Positions 9,852 to 17,312 of a stretch of 64,000 nucleotides of DNA are shown here, one piece after another. Every line of letters begins with the position of its first letter. Positions within the stretch are counted from its first letter, which is position 1. The translations under genes were made by a program, and so were the position numbers. A model generated the notes under the pieces. That model did no database searches, was not told the origin of the DNA, and saw nothing but the letters and a program-made list of their open reading frames with translations. The stretch is from DASRDZ01 sp035652335 (GTDB taxonomy: Bacteria > Chloroflexota > Dormibacteria > Aeolococcales > Aeolococcaceae), in the NCBI GenBank assembly GCA_035652335.1, contig DASRDZ010000044.1:38938-102937 (forward strand), in the 5' to 3' direction.

Positions 9852-10844
9852 TCAGCGGTCCCAATCCCCGTAGCGGAAGTGGTGGGTGATGTCGTCGAGC
9901 CGCTGCAACGTCGCATCGTCGAGGCGCACGTCGACGGCGCCCAGGGTGTCCTTCAGCTGCTCGGGCCTGCTCGCGCCCACGATCGGCGCGGTGACCGCGG
10001 GGTTGTGCAGCACCCAGGCCACCGCCAGGGTCGGCAGCGGCATGCCCAGGTCCGCGGCCACCTGCTGCAGCTTCTCGACGGCGTCGAACGACTGGTCCTG
10101 CCAGTAGCGCCGCTGGTACAGCGCACCCGCGTTGCCCAGCGCGAAGCGCGTGCCCGCGGCGGGCGCGGCCGCGCGGTCGTGCTTGCCCGACAGCATGCCG
10201 CCCGCGATGGGGTTGTAGGGGATGACGCCGAGGCCCTCCTCGCGACACATCGGCAGCAGCTCGCGCTCCATCTCGCGGAAGAGCAGGTTGTAGCGCGGCT
10301 GCACCGAGGCGAAGCGGCCCGTGCCGAGCACCTCGCTGCGCCCCAGCGCCCGGGCGATGCGGTACGCCTGCCAGTTGCAGCAGCCGATGTGGCGCACCTC
10401 GCCGTTGCGCAGCAGGACGTCGAGCGCCTCCAGGGTCTCGTCGACCGGCGTCGACTCGTCGAAGCCGTGCAGCTGGTAGAGGTCGACGAAGTCGGTGCCC
10501 AGGCGCCGCAGCGAACCGCGGATGGCGTCGAGGATGTGGCGGCGGTTGTTGCCCTGGTCCCAGGGGCGCTCGCCCATCGCCCCGAAGCACTTGGTGGCGA
10601 CGACGAAGCGGTCGCGCCTGCCCGCCAGCCAGCGACCCAGGATCTCCTCGGTGCGCCCGACGCTCTCCAGGCCGCCGCCCAGCGGGTAGACGTCGGCGGT
10701 GTCGAGGAAGGTGACGCCCGCCTCGGCCGCGGCGTCGAGGATGGCCCGCGAGGTGGGCTCGTCGCACTGCAGCCCGAAGGTCATGGTGCCGAGGCAGACG
10801 CGGGAGACCTTCAGCCCCGTCGAGCCCAGCCGGACGTTCTCCAT
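9852..10844 (-). CDS. Aldo/keto reductase
   Basis: This is a 330-residue NAD(P)H-dependent oxidoreductase of the aldo/keto reductase superfamily. The catalytic tetrad can be placed as Asp48, Tyr53 (FLDTADVYPLG), Lys85 (VVATKC) and His126 (DLYQLHGFDE). The cofactor-binding end is present (PIVGASRPEQLKDTLGA). In this setting it may reduce or oxidise sugars released by the neighbouring glycosidases. ATG 10844 is chosen; the much longer open frame upstream is a shadow of the neighbouring genes. It is convergent with the AraC gene and divergent from the anchored protein 51 bases away. Confidence 0.92.
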   Translation of the reverse strand: MENVRLGSTGLKVSRVCLGTMTFGLQCDEPTSRAILDAAAEAGVTFLDTADVYPLGGGLESVGRTEEILGRWLAGRRDRFVVATKCFGAMGERPWDQGNNRRHILDAIRGSLRRLGTDFVDLYQLHGFDESTPVDETLEALDVLLRNGEVRHIGCCNWQAYRIARALGRSEVLGTGRFASVQPRYNLLFREMERELLPMCREEGLGVIPYNPIAGGMLSGKHDRAAAPAAGTRFALGNAGALYQRRYWQDQSFDAVEKLQQVAADLGMPLPTLAVAWVLHNPAVTAPIVGASRPEQLKDTLGAVDVRLDDATLQRLDDITHHFRYGDWDR

Positions 10845-10895
10845 GGCGGCCCACTTTAAGCGAAGGGAAAGGCCGAACCGGGAGACTGTCGGTCC

Positions 10896-11864
10896 ATGAG
10901 CTCGTGGCCGCCCCCGCCGCCGCCCCCGCAGCAGCAGTGGCCGTACACGCCGCCCCAGCAGCAGTGGCCGCCCGCCCCGGTGGCGCCGCCGCGGCCCTGG
11001 ATCACCGGCAGGCTGGCGGCCGTCGCCATCGCCGCGGGGATCCTGGTGGGTGTCGGGGTGGCGCTGCCCATCGCCCTGGGCAATCGCGGCAACCAGAGCT
11101 CCGGAAGCACGGCCGGCGGCGGCGGCGCCACACCCTCGGCGACGCCCGTGCCCAACGGTCCCGCCGCCGTCCAGGCGCGCCAGCTCTACGCGCAGGCGCT
11201 CGCCGCCACCCGCGCCGCCGCCGGCGTGCACTACGTCGCGGTCACCACCGGCGCGGGCGACCAGAAGACCACCGGCGACGCCGGCCAGTCGAACGGCACG
11301 CAGTCGATCACCGTCACCTCCAGCTTCGGCGCCGAGCAGTTCGACCTGGTTCTGGCCAACGATGTCGTCTACTTCAAGGGCAACGCGCCCGCCGCCGAGG
11401 ACCAGCTCGGCGTGGCTCCCGCCGACGCGCCCAACGTGGCCGGCAAGTGGGTCTCGGTGGCGCGCGGCGACGGTCCGTACACCGTGCTCCAGCCCGGCAT
11501 CACCTGCGCCGACCAGGCGGCCGAGATGCCCATGGTGGCCAGCTCCACCGAGCAGGTCGACGACAACGGCGTCAAGGCGGTCCGCATCCACGGCGGCGTG
11601 CCGGCGCACCAGGACGTGCCCGCCGGCACCGCGACGATGGACGTCGACGCCAGCAGCCACCTGCCGATCAACTACGTCTCCACGGTGAGCGCCGGCAACG
11701 TGTCGCTGACCAGCACCACCACCTACAGCAGCTGGGGCAAGGCGCCCAGCACCAGCGCGCCCGCCGGTTCGGTCGCGTGGTCGACGCTCAACACCAGCGA
11801 GCCGCCCGGCGGCTACGGTGGTGGCGGCGGCGGCGGAGCGACCCCGACGCCGCCGGGAGCCTAG
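10896..11864 (+). CDS. Membrane-anchored protein of unknown function with Pro/Gln-rich N-terminus
   Basis: This 322-residue protein is not recognised as a named family. The first 35 residues are a cytoplasmic Pro/Gln-rich tail (PPPPPPPQQQW). One membrane helix follows (about 36-62, WITGRLAAVAIAAGILVGVG), then a Gly/Ser/Thr linker. The extracytoplasmic domain has beta-rich character (FDLVLANDVVYFKGNAPAAEDQLGV, AGKWVSVARGDGPY), resembling the LprG/LppX-type lipoprotein fold of actinobacteria; this is only an impression. The C-terminus is Gly-rich. Its stop codon interlocks with the convergent GH-A gene stop (CTAG, 4-base overlap). Confidence 0.7.
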   Translation: MSSWPPPPPPPQQQWPYTPPQQQWPPAPVAPPRPWITGRLAAVAIAAGILVGVGVALPIALGNRGNQSSGSTAGGGGATPSATPVPNGPAAVQARQLYAQALAATRAAAGVHYVAVTTGAGDQKTTGDAGQSNGTQSITVTSSFGAEQFDLVLANDVVYFKGNAPAAEDQLGVAPADAPNVAGKWVSVARGDGPYTVLQPGITCADQAAEMPMVASSTEQVDDNGVKAVRIHGGVPAHQDVPAGTATMDVDASSHLPINYVSTVSAGNVSLTSTTTYSSWGKAPSTSAPAGSVAWSTLNTSEPPGGYGGGGGGGATPTPPGA

Positions 11865-13957
11865 GCGGAGCCGAGCAAGGCCGTCACCGCCGCCGGCAGC
11901 GGCGGCATGTTGGGCGCGGGGCACGCGGTGGACACGCTGGGCGGCACCGCCGGTGTCCAGGTCACGTCGAGCGGCGTGGTGGTGACGCTCTCGCCCGACG
12001 AGGTGAAGGAGCGAACGGTGATCTGGTAGTCCTGGCCGGGGATCAGTCCGGACAGGGTGACCCGGTGCGAGGTCACCGCGGTGGCATCGTCGACGGCCTG
12101 CATGTAGTACGTCGAGTCGCTGGTCATCTGCCCGTCGGCGGACTGCACGATGCGCGGCCCGACGTCGACCTGCGAGGTCATCGCCGCCGACGTCGTCCAG
12201 GTCACCGTCACGGCCGGACAGGCGGCGCTGAGCGCCGCGCCCGCCGCCGAGATGGTGGGCAGCGAGGTGCCGAGCCAGCCCTGCTCCAGGGCGTCGAAGC
12301 CGAGGGTGCTCACCCGCTCGCCGGTGTCGCCCGGCGTCAGCGCGTCGTTGACCGAGAAGAACTCGGGCACCAGCCACCCGCCGTCGTTGGGAAGCTGGCC
12401 AACCGAGCCCTGCACCGCGTCGGTCTCGTGCGTCCACGGGGTCGCGGGCAGCGGGTCGAAGACGGACGCCTCGGTGCCCCACCACTTGTCGGCGTACTCC
12501 CAGTCGAGCCCGCCGAAGAACGGCGCCTGCTGGTTGGACGATCCCGACAGGTACGGCGACATGTCGCTCCAGGCGGTGCTGAGGTAGCTGGCCTGGTCCG
12601 CCTGGTCCTCGAAGCTGCCTGGTGTCGCGCAGGCGTAGGCCGTCCCCGAGACGTTGACGGGCAGCAGCCACTGCACCCACCAGCCGCCGAATCCCGGCGT
12701 GCAGAAGTAGCGGTCGACGCCGAACTCCTCGACCATGACGGGGATGGTCGTGGCCGAGGCCGCCGTGGCCTCGGTCGATGCGGTGGTGCCGTTCAGGGTG
12801 CAGGAGCGGGTGGCCAGATGGGCGTCATCGCCGTAGAGGTGCAGTCCCCAGAACTGCAGCTCAGGGGCGTCGGAGGAGGCAATCCAGCCGAGGCAGCCGC
12901 CAGGACCGCCCGAGGTGACGCCGGTGCCCACCAGGTGGTTGGAGTCGTCGGCGCGCACGTCGGCGGCCAGGGTGTTGAGCTGCCCGGGGTTGCCGGCGCT
13001 GCCGTACCACGCGGCCGGAGTCGAGTCACCGCTTCCCTCGACCTCGTTCTCCAGCTCCCAGAAGAGCGTCGCTGGGTTGTCCTTCCAGCCGGAGATCTGC
13101 TGGGCGATCTGGGTGGGGAACTCGGTCATGAAGCCGGCGGTCCCGGGGTTCATCCCGATGGGCGGGAAGAGGTCGAACTCGACCCCGACCCCGTTGGCGG
13201 CGAAGGCGTCGAGACACTGCGTCTGCCTCTGGGTGGGCGCCGGATCCGGAAAGGCGGTGAACAGGCGGATCAGCGTGGCGCCGGCGCCGCCCAGCAGCGC
13301 GGCGTCGGTCTGGCAGTCGGCGGGGAAGTCCGCCCAGCCGTCGACGCCGAAAGGCCCGGGAGTTCCGATGGGCGAGTCGCCGTACACGTAGCCCTTGGCG
13401 GTGAAGGGCTGGCCGTTGAGCAGCACCTCGCGCGTGCCGGCCTGCAGCGAGGTGACGTTGGGGCCGCTCGTCCCCAGCGAGACGCCGGTGACGTCCAGCG
13501 AGTCCCCCGGCGCCCAGGCGCCGAGCGCCACCACGGCGACGTCGACGGTGCCCGAGTCCGGGTGCGGTGCGGTGACGCCGAAGGCCTGCGACGCGCTGTG
13601 CAGGGTGATGGGCGCCGAGGGCGTGCCGTCGAGGGTGACCTCCACCTGCCGTCCGGGCGTGCCGGTGACGCGGCCGACGAGGTACTGCGGACCGTCGGCC
13701 GCCGCCGCGCTTCCCTGCAGGGCGACAGCGCCGCTCGCAGCGACCAGCGGAGCGGCGCTCAGCGAGGTCGCAGCCGGCCGCTGCACGGCCCAACCGGAGG
13801 CGCCGTCGAGCGCAGCCGTCACGTCCCGCGCGCTGTGGGGGCCGAGCGGCCCGGTCGAGGCGGATGCGGGCGTCTCCGCCGCAGCCCGGGTTCCGGTGGG
13901 GATCCCGGTGATGGCCAGCAGCGGCATGACACCGATGAGCAGGGCGGCGCGTCGCAC
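11861..13957 (-). CDS. Secreted clan GH-A glycoside hydrolase with fibronectin type III-like end
   Basis: This 698-residue exported protein starts at GTG 13957, behind an excellent AGGAAGGAGG site 9 bases upstream, and has a Sec signal peptide (about 1-28). A beta-sandwich region (30-170) precedes a TIM barrel. The two catalytic glutamates are visible: Glu305 in FWELENEVEG (acid/base after Asn) and Glu411 in VMVEEFGVD (nucleophile before FG). A fibronectin III-like domain ends the protein. The barrel is closest in pattern to GH2/GH5-type beta-glycosidases, but the family is not certain. It is paralogous to the protein encoded at 50353-52470, which has its nucleophile at the same residue number. 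Confidence 0.82.
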   Translation of the reverse strand: MRRAALLIGVMPLLAITGIPTGTRAAAETPASASTGPLGPHSARDVTAALDGASGWAVQRPAATSLSAAPLVAASGAVALQGSAAAADGPQYLVGRVTGTPGRQVEVTLDGTPSAPITLHSASQAFGVTAPHPDSGTVDVAVVALGAWAPGDSLDVTGVSLGTSGPNVTSLQAGTREVLLNGQPFTAKGYVYGDSPIGTPGPFGVDGWADFPADCQTDAALLGGAGATLIRLFTAFPDPAPTQRQTQCLDAFAANGVGVEFDLFPPIGMNPGTAGFMTEFPTQIAQQISGWKDNPATLFWELENEVEGSGDSTPAAWYGSAGNPGQLNTLAADVRADDSNHLVGTGVTSGGPGGCLGWIASSDAPELQFWGLHLYGDDAHLATRSCTLNGTTASTEATAASATTIPVMVEEFGVDRYFCTPGFGGWWVQWLLPVNVSGTAYACATPGSFEDQADQASYLSTAWSDMSPYLSGSSNQQAPFFGGLDWEYADKWWGTEASVFDPLPATPWTHETDAVQGSVGQLPNDGGWLVPEFFSVNDALTPGDTGERVSTLGFDALEQGWLGTSLPTISAAGAALSAACPAVTVTWTTSAAMTSQVDVGPRIVQSADGQMTSDSTYYMQAVDDATAVTSHRVTLSGLIPGQDYQITVRSFTSSGESVTTTPLDVTWTPAVPPSVSTACPAPNMPPLPAAVTALLGSA

Positions 13958-14072
13958 GACTCGATACCTCCTTCCTGTGCTTCGAGCGGCCACTGTGCAC
14001 GCGGGCACCGGGCGGCGTCTTGCACATTGCTGCTGCCACGTTTCAGACACGCCGCCGCGGGCGCGCGGTGGC

Positions 14073-15080
14073 TCAGGAGCCTGCCAGCACCAGCCCGGGG
14101 CGCGGTGCCACGCCCTCGGCCAGGGTGAGCCGGTAGTCGCGCGGCGCCATCCCGGTGACGCGCCGGAACGCGGTGGTGAAGTGCTGGCTGGAGGCGAAGC
14201 CGAAGTCGAAGGCGACCGCGGTGATGCTGCCGGCGCCGGCCAGGGCGCGCGAGGCCTCGCGGATGCGCCGCCGCAGGTGGTACTGCGCCGGCGGGATGCC
14301 CGTCTCGCGGCGGAAGCGGGTGGCCAGGTGCGAGACGCTGCAGCCCAGAGTTCTGGCCAGGTCTGACACTTCCAGTGGCTCGCGGAGACGCGCCTCGATG
14401 AGGTCCACGGCCCGCTGCACCAGCTCGGAGCGCTCGCGCTCGCCGGCCGCGCGGCTGGAGGCGTCGACCACGGCCAGGAGGAGCTCGAGCAGGAGGGCGC
14501 GGGCGCGCAGCGTGGCCAGGTGGCCGCGCTGGTCGAGGCAGTCGAGGAGGCGGTGGTAGCGTCCCGCCAGGTCGCTGCCGGCGGCGAAGTGGCGCGCCTG
14601 CAGGGTGCGCAGCGCCTCGACCAGCATCCGCGCCTCGGACGGCGGCAGGCCAAGGTAGGTGCGGCCCTCCTGGCGAGGCTCCTCGACGTCGACCTGCACG
14701 GTGTGGAGGGTGCAGGGCGAGAGGATGCCGTTGGCGAAGCCGTGCAGCTCGCCGGGATGGGAGACGATCACCTCGCCGCCCGAGATCTCGCGGGTCCCCT
14801 CCTCGGTGCACCACTCCAGCCATCCCCGCTCCAGGTAGGTGATCTCGATGGTCTCGTGCCGGTGCGAGGCGAAGAAGCGCGTCATCGCGCGGTTGGTGGC
14901 GATGCGCTGGACGAAGTGCAGCTCGGGCAGCCCGGCCAGGGGGAAGCGGTGGTAGCGGTTGCTGACGCCCGGGTGCTCCAGCAGGGTGCTGCCCGCGAGA
15001 GGCGCCGGCGGCACCGGCCAGGGCGGCCGTTCAGCCCAGCCGCGCCCCTCGACGACGCGCAGCCGCGCGGCGACGGTCAA
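14073..15080 (-). CDS. AraC family transcriptional regulator
   Basis: This regulator of up to 335 residues has a cupin sensor (SHRHETIEITYLERGWLEWCTEEGTREISGGEVIVSHPGELHG) and a C-terminal double helix-turn-helix (VSDLARTLGCSVSHLATRFRRETGIPPAQYHLRRRIREA; FDFGFASSQHFTTAFRRVTGMAPRDYR). It is a paralogue of the AraC protein encoded at 8897-9850. The 5' end is uncertain: the open frame begins at TTG 15080, and an in-frame GTG near 15014 is an alternative. It sits between a PhyH gene upstream and a GH-A glycosidase downstream on the same strand, repeating the AraC-PhyH-glycosidase grouping near 8 kb. Confidence 0.88.
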   Translation of the reverse strand: MTVAARLRVVEGRGWAERPPWPVPPAPLAGSTLLEHPGVSNRYHRFPLAGLPELHFVQRIATNRAMTRFFASHRHETIEITYLERGWLEWCTEEGTREISGGEVIVSHPGELHGFANGILSPCTLHTVQVDVEEPRQEGRTYLGLPPSEARMLVEALRTLQARHFAAGSDLAGRYHRLLDCLDQRGHLATLRARALLLELLLAVVDASSRAAGERERSELVQRAVDLIEARLREPLEVSDLARTLGCSVSHLATRFRRETGIPPAQYHLRRRIREASRALAGAGSITAVAFDFGFASSQHFTTAFRRVTGMAPRDYRLTLAEGVAPRPGLVLAGS

Positions 15081-15104
15081 CGCCGGCCCGCCTGCCGAGC
15101 CCTT

Positions 15105-15141
15105 CCAACCATAGTTGGGAAGTGATGTTAACTATCAGGCG
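15105..15141. promoter_or_regulatory. AT-rich intergenic element upstream of the third AraC gene
   Basis: The 89-base gap between PhyH and AraC holds an inverted repeat CCAAC-cata-GTTGG (15105-15118), then an AT-rich stretch containing GTTAAC and TATC. CCATAGT also occurs in the divergent spacer of the paralogous AraC gene (8847-8853). It may be a promoter or autoregulatory site; the evidence is weak. Confidence 0.35.
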
Positions 15142-15169
15142 CCGTCCGGCGCAAGGGCACGGGGCCGAC

Positions 15170-15949
15170 CTACCCCGGCACGGCCACCACCCGGCGCCCG
15201 TCACGCAGGAAGGGGTCGGCGTTCTGCACGGGGAGGTCCGGCGGGTCGTCCTGCATGAGCGGCTCCGCGGAGTACTGCGCCAGGTAGACGCGCCGCGGCG
15301 CTCCGGTGCGGTTGGGGCCGCTGCGGTGGAAGAGGACGCTGGAGAAGACGGCGATGCTGCCCGCGGGCGCGATGACGGGCACGCCGGGGTCGTCGCCGAA
15401 GTAGCCGAGCAGGTCGTTGCTGCCGGCCAGGCGCCGGTGGTCGGCCACCTCGCGGCTGCCTGCGCGCGAGAAGGGGAGCAGGTAGACGGTGCCGTTGTCC
15501 TCGTCGACGTCGTCGAGGGTGCACCAGCAGGAGAGGTAGGGAAGGTGTGGCGTCGACTTGACCTTGGCGACATAGCCGGAGTCCTGGTGCCACTCGAAGG
15601 TCATGCCCACCTCGGCGGCCTTGACCACGTACTGGTTGAAGAAGTGCCAGACGTCCCCGCCCAGGGTGGCACGGCAGACGTCGGCCATGAGGTCGGAGAA
15701 GAGGAACTCGTTCACCCGCGGCTGGGTCTGGTGCACGTTGCCGATGAAGTAGCGCCTGCCCCGGTGGCTGATGTCCCACACGTCGGTGCCGAGCTCGTCC
15801 ATGTGCCGGTCGACGGCCTCGATGCCGGACTGCAGCTCGGCGCGCAGCAGCTCGAGATGCTCCTGAGGGATCACCGACTCGAGGAGGAACCATCCCTCGT
15901 CGACGAATTGCCGGCGCTGCTGCTCGCTGACCACCGACGGGCTGATCAT
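15170..15949 (-). CDS. Phytanoyl-CoA dioxygenase (PhyH) family protein 2
   Basis: This is a 259-residue Fe(II)/2-oxoglutarate dioxygenase-like protein. The metal ligands are His121-x-Asp123 (EWHQDSGY) and His208 (SVLFHRSGPNRTG), and the following Arg214 is placed to bind 2-oxoglutarate. The DEDNGTVYLLPFSR segment is typical of the family. It is only distantly similar to PhyH protein 1. The start at 15949 has a GGAGG site and overlaps the preceding lipoprotein stop by 4 bases (ATGA). It is thus the last tightly linked gene of the long run that begins with the MFS-ATPase fusion. The substrate is unknown. Confidence 0.88.
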   Translation of the reverse strand: MISPSVVSEQQRRQFVDEGWFLLESVIPQEHLELLRAELQSGIEAVDRHMDELGTDVWDISHRGRRYFIGNVHQTQPRVNEFLFSDLMADVCRATLGGDVWHFFNQYVVKAAEVGMTFEWHQDSGYVAKVKSTPHLPYLSCWCTLDDVDEDNGTVYLLPFSRAGSREVADHRRLAGSNDLLGYFGDDPGVPVIAPAGSIAVFSSVLFHRSGPNRTGAPRRVYLAQYSAEPLMQDDPPDLPVQNADPFLRDGRRVVAVPG

Positions 15950-16326
15950 CGCTTCGCCTCCTTCACCTGCACCACCCAGTCGCACCCGGAGGTGATCTTC
16001 ATGTAGTACGCGCCGGCCATGGGATAGGCCAGCGTGCCGTTGCCCTTCATGCCCTTGACCACGACATGCGGGTTGGTGGCCACCAGGGTGTCGTCGTCGC
16101 CGTTCAGCATGTCCCAGCTGAAGGCGCGCTGCAGCGCGGGATTGCGCAGCGCCGCGGAGGTGCAGTCCCACTTGTAGTCGACCGACCAGGCGCCCTGCGG
16201 GTCGAAGACGAACGTCTCGTCGGGCCCGCTCCCGCTGCTGCTGACGAGCAGCGCACCGCCACCGCTGCCGCAGCCGCAGAGCAGGAGGGCCACCGCCAGC
16301 ATCGCCGCGGGGAACGTCCTTCTCAC
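15946..16326 (-). CDS. Small lipoprotein of unknown function
   Basis: This 126-residue protein starts at GTG 16326, overlapping the upstream stop by 4 bases (GTGA). A signal peptide ends in a lipobox-like ALLLCGC, with Cys17 or Cys19 as the lipidation site. The mature part is short and contains two further cysteines (YKWDCTS and ITSGCDW) that could form a disulfide. A repeated aromatic/glycine pattern (GAYYMKITSG) suggests a small beta fold. No family is recognised. Its place between a larger lipoprotein and PhyH, with overlapping ends, argues that it is real. Confidence 0.7.
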   Translation of the reverse strand: MRRTFPAAMLAVALLLCGCGSGGGALLVSSSGSGPDETFVFDPQGAWSVDYKWDCTSAALRNPALQRAFSWDMLNGDDDTLVATNPHVVVKGMKGNGTLAYPMAGAYYMKITSGCDWVVQVKEAKR

Positions 16327-17312
16327 TGCTCCGCACCGCCCGGCAGCTCGGAGATGGTGGCCTCGATCGTCGAGGTGTACTGCGTCGGGTTGCTCGGCTT
16401 GGTCGCCCACGTCACCGAGTCCTGTACCGAGATGGCGCCGTACTGCGGGGCGATCCAGTAGGCGGCGTCGAGGCCGACGTCGCTGGAGGGGCCGATCAGC
16501 TCGGCGCTGAGTGTCACCTGGTACGCGTAGATGACGCTGCCGCAGGCGTCGACGCGACCTGCGCCGACCACCGTGCCGGTCCCCTTGAGGGCGAGCTCGT
16601 GGGTGCCGTCGACGCCGTCGACGTTGAAGGTGGTGCCCACCTGCGCCGCCGCGGGAAAGGCCAGCAGCTGCACCGGGTTCTGCGGGACGAACTGGTCGTT
16701 GCCCGTGGGCGCGTAGCCGTCGATCTCGGTGAGGTACAGCCCGGCGCCCTCGGCGGCGGCGGCGCTGGCCACGTCGACGCCGGCGGGGTCGACGAGGAAC
16801 TTGGTGACCTGGGTGACCGTTCCCTCGGTCTCGCTGGTCTGGTAGGTGAAGGTACCCTGCGCCGTCATCGGGGTGCTCTGCACGGTGCGCACGACGTCGG
16901 GCGCGGCGGGCACGACGCTCTTGGCCGGCGCGGTGTACTGCACCTGCCCCGACTGGTGGAAGTGGTACGAGCCGTTGGCGGGCGGCGCCTCCGGCTGGCT
17001 GCTCAGGGCCACCTGCGCCGGCGCGCGCGGGTCGGCGGGTGGACAGGGGTTCGGTGTGGCGAAGGAGATCGACGGCAGCGCCACCGCGTGGGGGTAGCTC
17101 ACCGGCGGGGGCGGCTGCAGGAAGCCCGGGAAGGTGGCCATGGGATTGAGGTTGGGCAGCGCCGCGACCGCCGTGGGCGAGGGCAGGCTGCCGCCCAGCA
17201 GCACGTTGGCGGGCTGCCCGTTGAGGTTGGCGTCGATCGACGTGGACGGGCCGCAGGCGGCCAGCGCGCACAGGAGGGGCAGCAGTGCTGCTGCACGGCG
17301 GGCGCGGTTCAT
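16323..17312 (-). CDS. Lipoprotein of unknown function
   Basis: This 329-residue predicted lipoprotein has a signal peptide with lipobox LCALAAC and lipidated Cys near residue 21. A Pro-rich linker follows (about 50-110), then a domain with FTYQTSETEGTVTQVTKFLVD and a C-terminal strand-rich part (YAYQVTLSAELIG, YTSTIEATISELPG). No enzyme motif is seen. The start ATG overlaps the stop of the transglutaminase-like gene (ATGA), and its own stop overlaps the next lipoprotein start. It probably works at the cell surface with those neighbours. Confidence 0.75.
   Translation of the reverse strand: MNRARRAAALLPLLCALAACGPSTSIDANLNGQPANVLLGGSLPSPTAVAALPNLNPMATFPGFLQPPPPVSYPHAVALPSISFATPNPCPPADPRAPAQVALSSQPEAPPANGSYHFHQSGQVQYTAPAKSVVPAAPDVVRTVQSTPMTAQGTFTYQTSETEGTVTQVTKFLVDPAGVDVASAAAAEGAGLYLTEIDGYAPTGNDQFVPQNPVQLLAFPAAAQVGTTFNVDGVDGTHELALKGTGTVVGAGRVDACGSVIYAYQVTLSAELIGPSSDVGLDAAYWIAPQYGAISVQDSVTWATKPSNPTQYTSTIEATISELPGGAEQ

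Noticed and set aside
10845..12680. In-frame N-terminal extension of the aldo/keto reductase to 942 residues
   Set aside because: The family begins exactly at ATG 10844 (MENVRLGSTGLKVS). The upstream part is low-complexity and antisense to the anchored protein and overlaps the GH-A gene.
10904..14128. A 1074-codon plus-strand open frame
   Set aside because: It is Arg/Gly/His-rich, lacks domains and runs antisense or out of frame to well-supported genes (10896-11864 and 11861-13957). Such frames are expected in DNA this GC-rich.
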